Shown here: in pieces, positions 1-11,779 of the stretch
Layout: the number at the start of each line of letters is the position of its first letter
Position numbering within the stretch: the first letter of the stretch is position 1
Source of the DNA: Amphibalanus amphitrite
Taxonomy: Eukaryota > Arthropoda > Thecostraca > Balanomorpha > Balanidae
NCBI RefSeq assembly: GCF_019059575.1
Contig: NW_024881679.1
Coordinates: forward strand, 620,001-684,000
Reading direction: 5' to 3'
Length of the DNA: 64,000 nucleotides
Program-made: the position numbers and the translations under genes
The notes under the pieces: model-generated
What the model was told of the DNA's origin: nothing
The model's database searches: none
The model's input: only the letters and a program-made list of their open reading frames with translations

Positions 1-672
1 GCTTGTTTCCGTAGTAGATGGCTTCTGCTAACGCCGTCACGTTAATCGAATTTGTAATTGCTGGCATAAACAATAAACCAGAATTGAATTAATGAAGGAC
101 CCATGACACTTGGTGGAAGGCCCTCAAACTGAGCTAAGGTCGACAGTCAGTCATGACTCACGTTCCACCTGTTCATGACCATCCCTATAAAGCATAACTG
201 ATCATTATCAATGAACCGAAAACTTCCACGGAACTGAGGTTGTTTTGAATGAAACGTGGAAAACGGAAACAAACGCAAACAACAGATTCCCGACTGGTGT
301 CATTATGGAATTAGCAAAGTCTGTGGAGCAGGAACTGCGCCGTCCCAGTAAAAGTGGGTAATGACTCCTGGCTCCTACGCAGTGCGCACGCTTCAGCGAG
401 CGACAGTCCCGAGATTGTTATTTATTCAGGGTAGTGCGACCTTCCCCGCTGGCAGTGCATTTCCAAGGACGAGTCTCAGTTCCACTAACACTGGCTAGCC
501 AGCAGTACGACGAAGGTTGTCTTTCTAACGGTGTGGACTGTGTCCTTTCTGACGCTGTTGACTGTGTCGTCCCCAGGCGGCCGGACCGCGGGGTAGGATA
601 GCGAGGAGCGACTGAAGAGCGACTGAAGAGCAGAGTCCAGGCAGACTGTCGTATAGCATCAGCAGCGACACC
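1..672. other. 5' flank and presumed 5' UTR of guanine deaminase
   Basis: I see no coding exon here. A TATAAA-like string lies near 184, too far from the ATG to be assigned with confidence. A short direct repeat (gagcgactgaa twice, about 605-628) lies in the probable 5' UTR. The promoter cannot be placed from sequence alone. Confidence 0.4.
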
Positions 673-1654
673 ATGTCCCACGAAGAGGACGTGCCGGAGG
701 TGCAGCTGTTCCACGGCACCGTGGTCCACTCCACGGCCAGCAGTGCGGCCGACGTGCTGCCCGAGCACGTGCTGGTGGTGCGCCGCGGCCGGGTGGAGCG
801 GCTGGTGCCGGCGCGCCAGCTGTCCGACCAGCTGCAGCGGCTCGGGGGCACCGCCGAGGACGTGGTGCACCTGGAAGCCGACCAGCTGCTGCTGCCCGGG
901 CTGGTGGACGCCCACATACACCCGTGCCAGTACCCGAACGCCGGCCTGGCGCTCGACCTGCCGCTGCTCGAGTGGCTCCAGCGCTACACGTTCCCGCTGG
1001 AGGCGCGCTTCCGAGACGAGGAGTTCGCCGCTGGCGTGTACGAGACGGTGGTCGAGCGCACCCTGAGGAACGGCACCACGTGTGCTTCCTACTTTGCCTC
1101 GATCCATCGGCCGGCCACCGAGCGGCTGGCAGACATTTGCCGCCGGAGAGGACAGCGCGCCCTCGTCGGCAAGACGTGCATGGATATGAACTCGCCGGCC
1201 GACTACTGCGAGAATACCGACGAGAGTCTCCAGGAGACGGCGGCGTTTGTAGCCGGCCAGCTGCGGCGCCGGTGCTCCCTAGTGCGTCCCTCCATCACAC
1301 CACGGTTCGCCATCACCTGCAGCGAACGACTCCTGAACGGGCTCGGCAAGATCGCCAACCAGCACCAGTTGCACGTGCAGACGCACCTCAACGAGACGCT
1401 GCCGGAGAAGGCGCTGGTGGCCAAGCTGTTCCCGGCGGCGCACAGTTACACGGACGTGTACCAGCGTGCCGGGCTGCTCGGTCCCCGCACCGTGCTCGCC
1501 CACTGCCTGCACCACGACGAGGGCGAGCTGCAGATCATGGCCAACTCGGGCGCCGGCGTGGCGCACTGCGCCAACTCCAACAACTCGCTGCGCTCCGGCC
1601 TGTGTGACGTGCGCAAGCTGCACGAGGCCGGCGTCAGTGTCGGGCTGGGCACAG
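673..1654 (+). CDS. GDA: Guanine deaminase exon 1
   Basis: Encodes residues 1-327 plus one base of codon 328. It contains the HxH metal motif and the His ligands. The donor is GGCACAG|GTGAGA. Reading on past it meets an in-frame TAG at 1705-1707. Confidence 0.95.
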
Positions 1655-2888
1655 GTGAGATGGGAAATAAATATTGGACCTCGGCACAGGTGAGCGGAAA
1701 TTCATAGCGGGCCTTGGCACAGGTGAGTTGGATATAAGAACGATATATCTACACCTGTAGCTCACCTGTGGTAACAGGCAAATGGGAAATAAAGAATGGA
1801 CCTCAGCACACGCGAGTCCGATTTCAGAGCCGCCCTTGACTCAAGCAAGCAGGACTCAATGGGCATCGCACAGGTGAGAGGGCGACAGCGCGGTCCTTGC
1901 CATGGGTAAGCGAAACAGTAGCCCGCGGTACGTAGCCCACAATGGACCCACTCCACGCTGCAATAAAACCCCAAACTTAATCAACTGTGGTGCAATCACG
2001 GCTTTGAGCAGAAGCACGTTGGCAAGTGTGCATGCACATCTGTTCATTAGCCGCATTCATTCTCTTTACGTGTTTCTGTCGTCACTTGTTACATCACCGG
2101 TCATTGGTGATGTAGAGCAGCGTAATTATCCGATCATAATAGAGTGGTCAGCGCCCACTGCAATCAATCCCCGACTGATGGTGTAATTTACGAGCTGCCT
2201 GAGGGCTCCAGGCAGCAACCTCTGCTGTCTGTGTCGAGCATGTACCGGTGAAGACACTGCCACCCAGCAGACGGTGCCGATGTCGTCTGTCTGACCACGC
2301 TCAGTTGGTGACGGTGACAGTTTCAGCCGGTCAGTCGCCTGTCCTGACCCTTTCGCCGCACCCTGACAGTCCGTCTGGGCATTTGACTGAAACCGCCCAG
2401 CTGAACGTCTCGCTGCTGTTCGTCTAACCATCTGATCGTAACTGGGCCCACTTTCTGACCGCGCTCCTGCTCTCCGTTAAATAACACCTCGTCCACCGGC
2501 AGACATGTCTGGCGGCTACCACCCGTCGGTGCTGGACAGCGTCCGTGCCACGCTGCACACCTCTAACGTGCACGCAATCCACCGGGACGACTACGAGGCG
2601 CTCACCTTCCGAGACGCCTTCCGAATGGCCACGCTCGAGGGCGCCAGGGCCCTCGGACTCGACGACATCATCGGCAACTTCGAGCCGGGAAAGCAGTTCG
2701 ACGCGGTGGTGGCTCATGTGGGTCACGAGGAGTCAAACGTGGACCTGTTGACACCGCACTCACACGACGAGCTACTGCAGAAATTCGTCTACCTGGGAGA
2801 TAGTCGTGACATCTGTGCCGTCTACGTGGCGGGCCGTCAGGTGGTCTCCAATCCGACTCAGGAATGGAGCAAGAGCGGCGGCGCCTGA
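673..2888 (+). CDS. GDA: Guanine deaminase (guanine aminohydrolase), two coding exons
   Basis: This cytosolic zinc enzyme hydrolyses guanine to xanthine and ammonia in purine breakdown. The exons are 673-1654 and 2503-2888, joined in phase 1 (GGCACAG / ACATG), giving 455 residues, close to the 454 of the human enzyme. The ATG at 673 sits in a good context (gacaccATG). Motifs run in the order expected of the amidohydrolase family: PGLVDAHIHPCQY (metal-binding HxH, about residues 76-88), THLNE and AHCLHH (further metal ligands), CANSNNSLRSG, then GLGTD across the splice junction, with the metal-ligand Asp, followed by SGGY. The C-terminal part has FRMATLEGARALGLDD, IGNFEPGKQFDAVV and FVYLGD, typical of eukaryotic guanine deaminases. 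I see no frameshift or missing ligand. The intron contains tandem copies of the donor site. Confidence 0.96.
1655..2502 (+). other. Guanine deaminase intron 1
   Basis: An 848 bp GT-AG intron. Its first 230 bp hold three further copies of the (G/C)CACAG|GTGAG donor motif, with gt at 1690, 1723 and 1874, inside partly repeated sequence (tgggaaataaa...tggacctc at about 1660 and 1780). The acceptor is ccaccggcag|ac. Confidence 0.85.
2503..2888 (+). CDS. GDA: Guanine deaminase exon 2 (terminal)
   Basis: Encodes the last 128 residues, starting with the Asp of the GLGTD motif formed across the junction. It ends at TGA 2886-2888 after a Ser/Gly-rich tail. Confidence 0.95.
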
Positions 2889-3428
2889 TCACAGTCAGGT
2901 AACAGACAGTTGCTGCCTTTACGGTCAGGAAAGGACCAACAACGGCAGTGCCTGATCGGAGTCGGGCTACTGGTGGTCTCCGGTTTACAGCCGGACTGAA
3001 CCGGGTCACGTCAGGCTGCTGGCGAGCCTGGATGATGACGAGGTAAACACGCTCAGTAGGGGGTGTCACGGTATATGAAACAGACTTATGATAAATGTTT
3101 AGTCAGTGACATGTAGATTTAGAAGGCCCAAGGAACCCCACTGTCGTAGTCGAGTGGGTATGTTTAAAGGTAATGTCTCGGATTTTGAATCTCAAACCTA
3201 CATAGAACTGATGTTTGCATATGAGTTATCATACATAACTGATTAAGATTTGTTCAACCTCCAGTCTTCATCTATTCATTCATTGTTTGTGTTTCGTCAA
3301 TGACTTATGCTGTAGGTAGTTTGGTTGTGGATAAAGCTGACTATCCAAGCTAGTTAACAAAGACTTATGGAAAATATATGACTATTTTACCGGTACTTAT
3401 GGCAGGTATAAACATGTCCGTTAATAAC

Positions 3429-3438
3429 AATAAATAAA
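3429..3438 (+). promoter_or_regulatory. Candidate poly(A) signal for guanine deaminase
   Basis: Two overlapping AATAAA hexamers (3429 and 3433) lie about 540 bp after the stop codon, on the coding strand. They are the first good match downstream. The 3' UTR length is inferred. Confidence 0.4.
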
Positions 3439-3937
3439 CTCATGAAGATGTGCGTTTATCAATGTTTAGTACCTACCGCCTGGAAGCCTTGCTTTGTTTC
3501 TGTTGTCGATAGCGTTACTCAGTTGCTTACTGCCGCACAGTTCCCCTCGCTCCCAATCACCCTCAGGGGAAGAGCCGAGGAGCATTGGCCCGTCAAGCTG
3601 TCCAATAGACGCTCAAACTGGAAACTTGCAAATCGATAATAAAGTGTTACGCCCCGGCACCTCAGCCTTGGCATAAAGATCCCGGCATTGATAGTTGGCA
3701 ATAGTTGTGCTGATTTTAGTCCGTTTGACACAAGACTGCTGATTGATACACTGTGTTACAAAACTTCTGTGCTCCCACAATATCGATTCCACCGCGACCT
3801 ATCCCAATGCAAAGCAGATGTTGTTGAGAAGCTCTTGATCTCTACTGCTACATCGGGCAATTAAGGTCGACATACGACAGGTTTTAGTCAAATAATTATG
3901 CTGACTGGCCCACATAGGCGTTGGCATATGCATTGCC

Positions 3938-4150
3938 GATCCCGTAGCTCAGCCGGTAGAGCATTGGACTCCGTGTGGTGAGAGCACATGTCCCGGTGGC
4001 AAAAGTCCGGGTTCGAAGCGCGGCGGGTGTTTGATGTTTATGAGCCTCCTGACGGGCGAGGTTGCGGTTGGTGGGGGGCCGTAGCCAGCTGAAGTCAGCG
4101 AGGTAACCGGCCGTATGCAGCTATGTGCGTACGTTAAAACTCCAACTCAA
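3938..4150 (+). repeat. tRNA-derived SINE-like unit
   Basis: An RNA polymerase III A box-like string (TAGCTCAGCCGG, 3945-3956) sits in a D-arm-like hairpin (GCTC...GAGC). A B box-like string (GGTTCGAAGC, 4010-4019) follows. The acceptor ends pair only weakly (GATCCCG against CGGGTGT) and the A-B spacing is long for a simple tRNA, so a degenerate tRNA-derived SINE head with an unrelated body is more likely than a working tRNA gene. Confidence 0.45.
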
Positions 4151-4159
4151 GTTTCTGCC

Positions 4160-5400
4160 ATAAAGACGGGAATGGCGCGATCCGAGGGTAAGGGGCAGAG
4201 CAAACTCAACAAGCTCTGCTAGCAGAGGCTCTGTCCTCGTGAATCCTTCCATTCAAAAGATTTCAAACCAATTTTATTTTAATAAAAATAGACAAACACA
4301 TCATACACTGCTCAGTGCTCACACCAACTCCATCTGATTCTGGCCTGTAATGCAATGGTCACAAACTCAGACCACCAATCTGATTAATCACAAATTGACC
4401 ACTATTTGTCCAAAGCAAATAGTCAGTGCTAAAGCCTGAAATGGCTCTCGCGTCTCATTGCTGACCAGCTCTTAGGGAACACTTTTTACCATACTTGGCG
4501 TGGGTGCATCAAACTTCAACATAACTTTTAGAATTAGGTCAACTGTCACTGGAATTTCAAAAGTCAGGAAGGTTGAAACCCAGACTGCATGGCACACAAC
4601 GCAGCACTGCAGCATAGTCAATAAGACCAGAGATGCCCCAAGCTAAGGTGACTTTTCTGCACCAGCCCACACCAGCATGGCTGGCAATCTGCACCAGCCC
4701 AGCCCTAGTCCCCACACTGGAACAAGTTTACCAAGAAAGAACTCATGCTATATACATGTATTCATATAAAACTGTATATTCATATAAACTTATATATGAA
4801 TGACATGTATATTCATATAAACTCATGTATTCTATAAAACTGTACTTGCAATAAGCCAAAAATGCAATAAAGGGTTAATTCTTTTGAAAAAGGGTTGATT
4901 CTTTCCTGGCAAACTCCAATGTATCTTTTCAGGAGATAAAATGATGTAAAAGACTGAGATTTTCCTGTAGATCATATCAAATTCAGACAACAATGTGCCA
5001 ACTACCAGCACAGCAGTTAAGAGCAATACCAATAGGGGCCTGCAACTGAGTGTATTGTGTTCCACACTAAGTCCACACCACAAAGCAGTAAATCTGCACT
5101 GCAGTATGCACACTGGTGACTGGCGGTCGGCGCCCAGCGAAATGCCGATCAGGACTGCCGTGCTTTGCAATCTCAGTTGCAGCCTTTTCAATTATTGCTT
5201 GAAACATATCTCTTTAACAATATTTAATGACATGCAATTAAAAATTAATGTGCTACATCAACATGGAAATTAAATATCAATATTGATTTCACGCTGGCAC
5301 TGAAGCCAAAGCTGGGCTGGCAACAGCAATAGCAATCATAGGCGGCGGAACGGGGAGGGCACCGGGGCACCGTGCCCCCCTTTGATTTTGACATTTTAAC
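4160..5400. other. Intergenic, AT-rich, no gene seen
   Basis: No conserved coding segment. At 4740-4850 there is a degenerate AT-rich tandem repeat built on 'tattcatataaact'. At 5340-5390 there is a GC-rich patch (ggcggcggaacggggagggcac) that looks like a repeat fragment of unknown family. Confidence 0.4.
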
Positions 5401-5404
5401 ATTA

Positions 5405-8400
5405 GCCCTATCAGTTGGTGACATACCAGGGAAATAAGCTAAAATTAGAGCGCTCTATTTATTGCTCCTGCCCCATGTTGAAGAGATACCCCTAAAAGCG
5501 TGATCTTTTATCGGCCCTTACGCAGCAAGGCAGTAATTCTCAGACCGGTGGATGGTATCAATAGAAAGAGAATGCGTCAAAGATTAACATGAATTAATTA
5601 AAATAACATTAAAATGTTAATTAAGCGTGGAAATTAGTCCCAAACATAAGCTAATTATTGCTCCTACCTCGGCGACGGCGCTCCCCGCAGTCGGCGGAGA
5701 AGCTAAAATAAAAGCCACCATCCTCCTCCGTAAGTCAATTTTAGAGCGGCCGAGTGGGCCGATGCGGGGCCACCAAACTGAGGTGAGACGTGGCTAGTAA
5801 TTGCAAACCGCCATAGAAATCAATATCTTAAAGACGTACAATATGGGATGATTACTCTGAAGCTGGAGTGAAAGCATGAGTAGATTGCAAGAAACGAAAT
5901 GCATAGATTGGTTGAATTATGTACAATAGGCACAACTCAGATGAAGCCATTTCTATGATGTTGACATATGACATAACCCTTCCTCTCCTCACCTATGACC
6001 TAAGTGCATTGGCAGTTACTGGCATAGTTTTTGAGCACGAGTGTAATTCGCCATCGGACCGCAATACATGTTGCTAGGCTGCTGCAATTACAACGAACAT
6101 ACGAATACTGCCTTCATTTGTAGACGTTTGTTTTTTAGGCGGTCTTTGACGTGCAAGGGGGCATACCTGTCGACAACTTGAGTTTCTCCGAATTTCAAAA
6201 ACTCCCAGAATTTCAATTCCTTATGCACTGTTGTAGGTACAGCTATGTTCACAAGTTTTCGTTTCCTCCTGTTCTAAAAAGGATGATATTTGTCGATTTC
6301 GTGCGTCGCTGATAGGAGGGTGCGTTTAATAATAAGGCCCAACGCTTTCTGCATCCGCGAGTACCTTTAAAAGGGAACAACAGTTCCCATTTATTACACT
6401 ATGGGACATGTGACAAAATGACTACTGGAACACGCATGAAACGGAGCTCATATTCCTAAAAATGTCTACAATCACTTCTTTTCTGACACTATTAGCAAAT
6501 ACCATCTCAAGCTAGGTGGTTGACAGACAGTCAATGGAGATCTGGGGAGACTGAGTGATGCCAAAGTCACCACTTAACTGATAATGAGGGCCGAGGGAAG
6601 AGAAACATGCAACATGCACAACTGACAACTTGACAAGTGACAAAACACTACCACTATTGCGCAGTGCACAACAAATTACAGCAGCCAGCCCAAAAATGCT
6701 TTTGGTGGCTAATTGCAAAACAAGTCACTAATAAATGTCTTAGTTGCAGCTGAACACTGCACAATAATCACACTGTTCACACATTGAGTGAGATGCCACA
6801 GGTGGTTTGAATCACACTTTGGTTCAACTGCAAATCTGAAGTGTTGTCATGAGGTTCATGCCTCCATGATCACAGCACTGTGGTTGTGGTTGGCATAACA
6901 CTTGTAGTCTGCAGAGTTCCACATGAACTGCAGACACCTCATCTGGTGGTCTTCATGTTGCTCAACTTCTTCAGGAGGCAAATGTCGACCACCCAGCGGA
7001 AGCATGGTCCTGCAGAAAAGAAAGGTAATGCATAAGGTACAAACATTATCTGCTGAAACAGCTCCTTCTGTTGGCTGTTATTAAACTTTTAACATAGGTA
7101 ACATAACATGTATTCCATGTATATTACATTTGTTGAAGTAAAATACTGCCGGCTATTTCAAAACCAGAAAATGAAATTATATTGTGGCATAATTCACATG
7201 CTCAGCTATCAGTATCAAATAATAATTAATTTAATATTTGGCATATTATATATAACACATTCATAGAATAGGTATTCTACTTCACGTCACAAGGACTCAC
7301 AATCTTTCTGTTAGGTGTTTGATATACGCATTAACTAAGTTTGTCTTAGGTTTTATTATTGCAAAAAATTCATATTTCATTATTGTATCAAAATACTGCC
7401 AGCAATAACAAAACAAGAACATGAAATGCCAATGAGCAAGCCACCTTTCCTTAAAATGGGTTACTTTGAAAGGAATTTTAGTTTCTTTTCAGGAAAAGGA
7501 GAAATGATTATCCGGTAATTATCAGAAAACCATTCAACCAGCAAGTGGCTGGGTGGTTTCACAGCAAACATCAAGCCAAAACATAACTTACATCTATCTA
7601 ACTATTGAGCCATTTGACTACTACAAGGATATGTGAGCAAAATAGGAATCCAATTATCCAATGTTGACTTCCTTGCAAAGTTTATGCCTTATTTTATGAA
7701 AATGTGTCACTAGAATATGATACTTATCATCGAATATTATTTAATTTACGATTTATTTCGATCGGAATGCACATGGAGTCCCGCGCCATTTTCGTCGACG
7801 ATAAATATGATCGTGTTTCTGAAGAGATAAGGGGTTTCAATGGTCTTTCAAAGCAATAATTTGATGCAAAAATTTGTAGGAAATAATATGAAGCTGGTTC
7901 AAATGGCCATCAACCATTTAAAACACCGAAAATACTCACAACTCCGTCCCGACCACCGCGCAGCACCGCGCACGCCACACTACTGGCACAATGCCAAAAC
8001 TGCTGTCACAGCGGAAATGTTTTTTTTTCTCGATTGCAATTGTGGAATTATTTATTAAACAGAAGATGATCTTTCCGAAAAACCGACTGATTTCATACAC
8101 AGATGCATGGAAAATAAAAAATCCCGGTAAATTTATTTGTATTGTTTTGGCGATTTTGACATGCTCCTAGTTTGCAGCCATATTTCGATATGTTCTACAG
8201 GGAGTTCAGAATTATTTCAGGACCAATCTTTTCCTCATTCATTTTCCCGTCGATCATGAAATTTTTAGAGCGGAACAATTGGTTTCCAGGCGGTCCGAGC
8301 GGTTTTCGTGAGAAGGGTGCAAAAATCGGCGTCATTTTTAGAGCCTCGACACCAGCTCAACACAGGACCCTATGGGAGACGGTGAAGTAGCGGAAGCAAT

Positions 8401-8457
8401 AAATAGAGCGCTCTAATTTTAGCTTATTTCCCTGGTGTGTCACCGACTGCTATGGGC
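5405..8457. mobile_element. 3.05 kb element with ~60 bp terminal inverted repeats
   Basis: The segment 5405-5466 is repeated in inverted orientation at 8395-8457. The shared core runs from the ttggtgaca/gtcggtgacac part through CCAGGGAAATAAGCTAAAATT and the palindrome AGAGCGCTCT to AAATAAT(T)GCT, with few mismatches. The ends begin GCCC. No clear target-site duplication was found, so superfamily is not assigned. The interior is mostly AT-rich non-coding DNA but contains an exon-like open segment on the minus strand (6856-7009). Confidence 0.6.
6856..7009 (-). CDS. Exon-like segment, unknown protein
   Basis: On the minus strand a strong acceptor (cctttcttttctgcag) precedes 51 open codons ending at TGA (6856-6858). 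The encoded end includes LPPEEVEQHEDHQMRCLQF and YKCYANHNHSAVIM. I do not recognise the family. Lying inside a TIR element, it could be the last exon of a transposase or of a captured host gene. No partner exon was found, so it may also be chance. Confidence 0.3.
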
Positions 8458-9127
8458 GTTGCATGGAAAGAAATGGGACCAAAAGTCGCGGAAGCCGGAA
8501 CTTACCTACTAATCGAGGACTTCAAAGGTAGCTTGTCACCCAGATTTAAATGGAAATTATCAGTGCTTGTTCACCAATTCACACATCATGAGATGTGTTC
8601 CCACAATAATAATAAAAACTGATAAATATAATTAATTTCGAGACCTCAGCAGACCAACATCAACGGGGAAGGTGCGAATATGACGCATTCTTCTGTTCAG
8701 TAAATCCCTCTTCAAACAGCTGCCTGATATTGGAAGAAGGTCGCCTGGCAACGGTCGGCGTTTTTGCTGCTTGCTTGCAGGTTGCTAAGCAACTTGTTAT
8801 TTCACATTGACTGGGCATAATCACTGAACAGCAGAAAATCACGTAGACGGCATCATCCAGCCGGCTAGACGTGACGTGTGTGTAATTTTGCAATTATTTC
8901 AATTTTGCTTTTATGAGTGAGAGGCGGTGAAAAGCCCTGCAAGAATATCTTGTAAAGTGAGTATAATAAAGCTGGCTTGCTGAAACGTTTGGCGGAAAGA
9001 GGCCTTTGTACTTTTTACACGTATGTGCGTAATGCCCATTAGTTGGGGGGGGGGGGGGCTGACAAGCTTGAGCTACCTATTTGATAGGGAAATGATCACT
9101 GATGTCTGTTTGTGGCATAATCACAAC
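8458..9127. other. Intergenic spacer between two DNA elements
   Basis: No gene seen. It contains a 13 bp near-palindrome GTTGCTAAGCAAC (8781-8793) that matches an RFX X-box and a poly-G run (about 9046-9058). Confidence 0.4.
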
Positions 9128-10822
9128 TTAAAGGGACCCTCCCACCTTAACATTAGTTTTGAGTTGAGATAGCCAAATTGGTGGCCATGGCCTGAAAATA
9201 CCGGTTTGGGCACTCACAACATCGAAAAATGCTTTAATTCGGAGATATGGAATTTCAAACGGCTCTCTCTATCGTCTGGAGGTTTCGAAAGATGCTCTCC
9301 AGAGATGGCGCTAGTAAATTTGGCTGACATGACGTCATGCTTAAAAGTGATGGGTTTTGTGAGAGCAAATGTAATAATAGTTGAAAATTTTGTACTTTTG
9401 CTTAATTGAGAAAAAATTAATATACGATTGTTCAAAACAGCGTTTTCCTCATTCATCCTTCATTGTTTTAAGAGGAATATAGACAGTTAAATTCTTTTTT
9501 CTTGACCGCAATTCGCACACGCACTAAATTAAAAGCTGGAGTTTTGTGCGTTCGTAAATCGTGATTTGAGAAAATAAATTGACAATAATCTTTTGCACTT
9601 TTGCTTTACAATCAGTTTTCAATGCAGATAAATGCATAAATCATTCGAAAATAGGTATATCTTTGAAATATTATGATTTTCCACAAGCAAATTTTTCCAA
9701 AAACTTGAACTACTTACAACTGACGAACGCATCCAATAATCTGGATGTCTTAGGATGAGTTCGTCCTTTTTTCTCAAGGAAATACGATACAGTTTAAGCT
9801 ACTTTACCGATTTATTAGGGTACTTTTGCTAATGAATTAATAAATAAATGACAACAATTAATCTCATTATCAACCATACTCGGAAGAATTTTCTTCGCAT
9901 AAGCGCGAACACATCCGCGTTTTCATGAAAAGTAGCGCCTGCAGATGTCAGGACTGCTGCTTTATGTTTCGCAAGGTGGCGCAGCGCGCAGGGTACCGAC
10001 TACCGAGGCTGAGGTCTCCAGACTCTCCACCACGATTTAGCTTGGAAATGGCCAATGGGGAAGGTCTCACCCCAAAAAAACGGACGCCCTTTTACACAGC
10101 TGCATAACGAGAATGAATTATTGGCATAGCTGACCATACGTCCCCTCCCCCTCTCCGCCCCAGCTCAATTGGAAATATCGCCTATTTTCCTTAGTCAGTT
10201 ATATTCTGACTAATTTCTCACTCTTCCCAGTAAACCTTAAAATGCATGACGCAGATGTCCACTGCGTAAGTTGTGTGCTTGCGTAAGTGTGCCAACTATA
10301 TAGTGTTGCCTACACTCTATAGTGCCTACTGCTTCCACCGTTGTTATAACTGGTGATTCTCAGGTCAAAAGTTACACAGTGGTCTCAGAGAACAATCGTT
10401 TCAACAAATTAACGATTCAAACCGTTGCATTCTACTTATATTCCGGTCAGTTCTGCTACTAAACGATTCCGGCAAAACACTCTTTAGGTTATGTATTAGC
10501 GAACCACCACACAAAATTCGCCCAATCAATGGTCAGTTATTACTGCTGGGCTGAACCGTCATACGCTATATAGCCTATTGCAGTCAATATTTTCAGAACG
10601 ATACCGACTGACGAAATACAACGTATTCGCGGATTCGCACATACGTTGGCACCCAGGTGGCCTGTCAGCAGCCGCACAAATTGAGATGGTACACCGTAAA
10701 GCATGCCTTTCCACACAGGCACAAGCACAGGGACACAAATTCTCAAAATCCAAACTTATTCTAATACTGGTCAAATACTAATAGGCATAAAGTTTTGAGG
10801 TTTTCTCATGTTCATTCTTCTT

Positions 10823-11668
10823 TCAACACACGCGGCAGACTGCAGCAGAACATCTCACAGAGCTGCGCTGGATGCAGTCATGAGCTGGGACACGGTTTGT
10901 GACCAATGACCGATCGGGGGTGCCAGCCTCCTCCCGGCACGCGATGCACTGGCCGCCGCGCAGTCGATGTCGGGGCACCGCCGGCATTCGCCGACAGGGT
11001 TCCATCCGATTCGGTATATTGGTGGCAGCCCGAACAGTGACCCACGCGAAGCTGGTGGACGTCGATGGCCGATGAGCGATGCCCTTCCGCGACCGGCGGT
11101 GGCAGTCGGTCCCACATCAAGAACAGATACCAGTCATGCGGTCAGTCGGCGACGGCGCGGTCGCGAGCCGATCTGATGGTCGCGCGGTGGGCGTTGCCGA
11201 CGTCCACCGGGACCGTCGACTGGGAGAGCGCGGCCGCCTCTTGGCCGCCGCCTCTGGTCGGCGCGCTCGTTGCGCTGTGGGACGGCATCCACAGCTGCAA
11301 GTCGTTCACTGTGAAGCGGTCGTTTGACCGGACCTGGCAGGCGGGGAAAGGGGGCCTCAGCTGAAGTAAAACCATCCCTCAGGCCAGCTTGAGCTGGCTC
11401 TCCACCTCACCATGTTAGATAAGCGGACACCCTCGTGATCATCGCAGCGATGATTGCCAATTGGTGTGTCATTATGGGAGAGGATGCCAGCCTCCTTTGC
11501 AAGATAGTCTGCCTTTAATATAGTGCAGCCCGACCCATTGCCTGTGGCAGCAGACTGGGCTTGATAATGCAGTGCAGGACACACCAAAGTAAGCGGCCAT
11601 CTGTACCCCCTGTGCAGTAGGGGTGACTCAAGAGCCCAGAGTTGCCCTCCCCCCACCATTCTGTGCAC
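10823..11668 (-). pseudogene. Decayed non-LTR retrotransposon remnant (RNase H and C-terminal zinc region)
   Basis: Frameshifted minus-strand frames together show pieces of an I/R1/Jockey-type polyprotein end. There is an RNase H-like string KADYLAKEAGILSHNDTPI (ORF 11357-11668), then WMPSHSATSAPT (11142-11375), AIDVHQLRVGH, YRIGWNPVGECRRC and finally CIACREEAGTP (10823-11120). Several frame changes are needed, so it is dead. A related copy lies near 59.0-59.9 kb and shares VD-I/V-HQLR-x-GH. Confidence 0.55.
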
Positions 11669-11779
11669 GTGATAACTGGATGGGACATGCCATGGTCAGC
11701 ATCTGTTCAAAAGCTGCCATAAGCATGTAAAGCTCCACTGGCATGCTCAAGCATGGTCACAGTCAGTTCTCACTTCTCA

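Noticed and set aside
418-1107. 229-codon minus-strand frame over guanine deaminase
   Set aside because: It is the antisense shadow of a real, conserved exon; its His/Arg/Val-rich content follows from the codon bias of the sense strand.
3938-4030. Functional tRNA gene
   Set aside because: The acceptor stem pairs at only four positions, there is no plausible anticodon arm and the T-arm stem does not close, so a SINE head is more likely.
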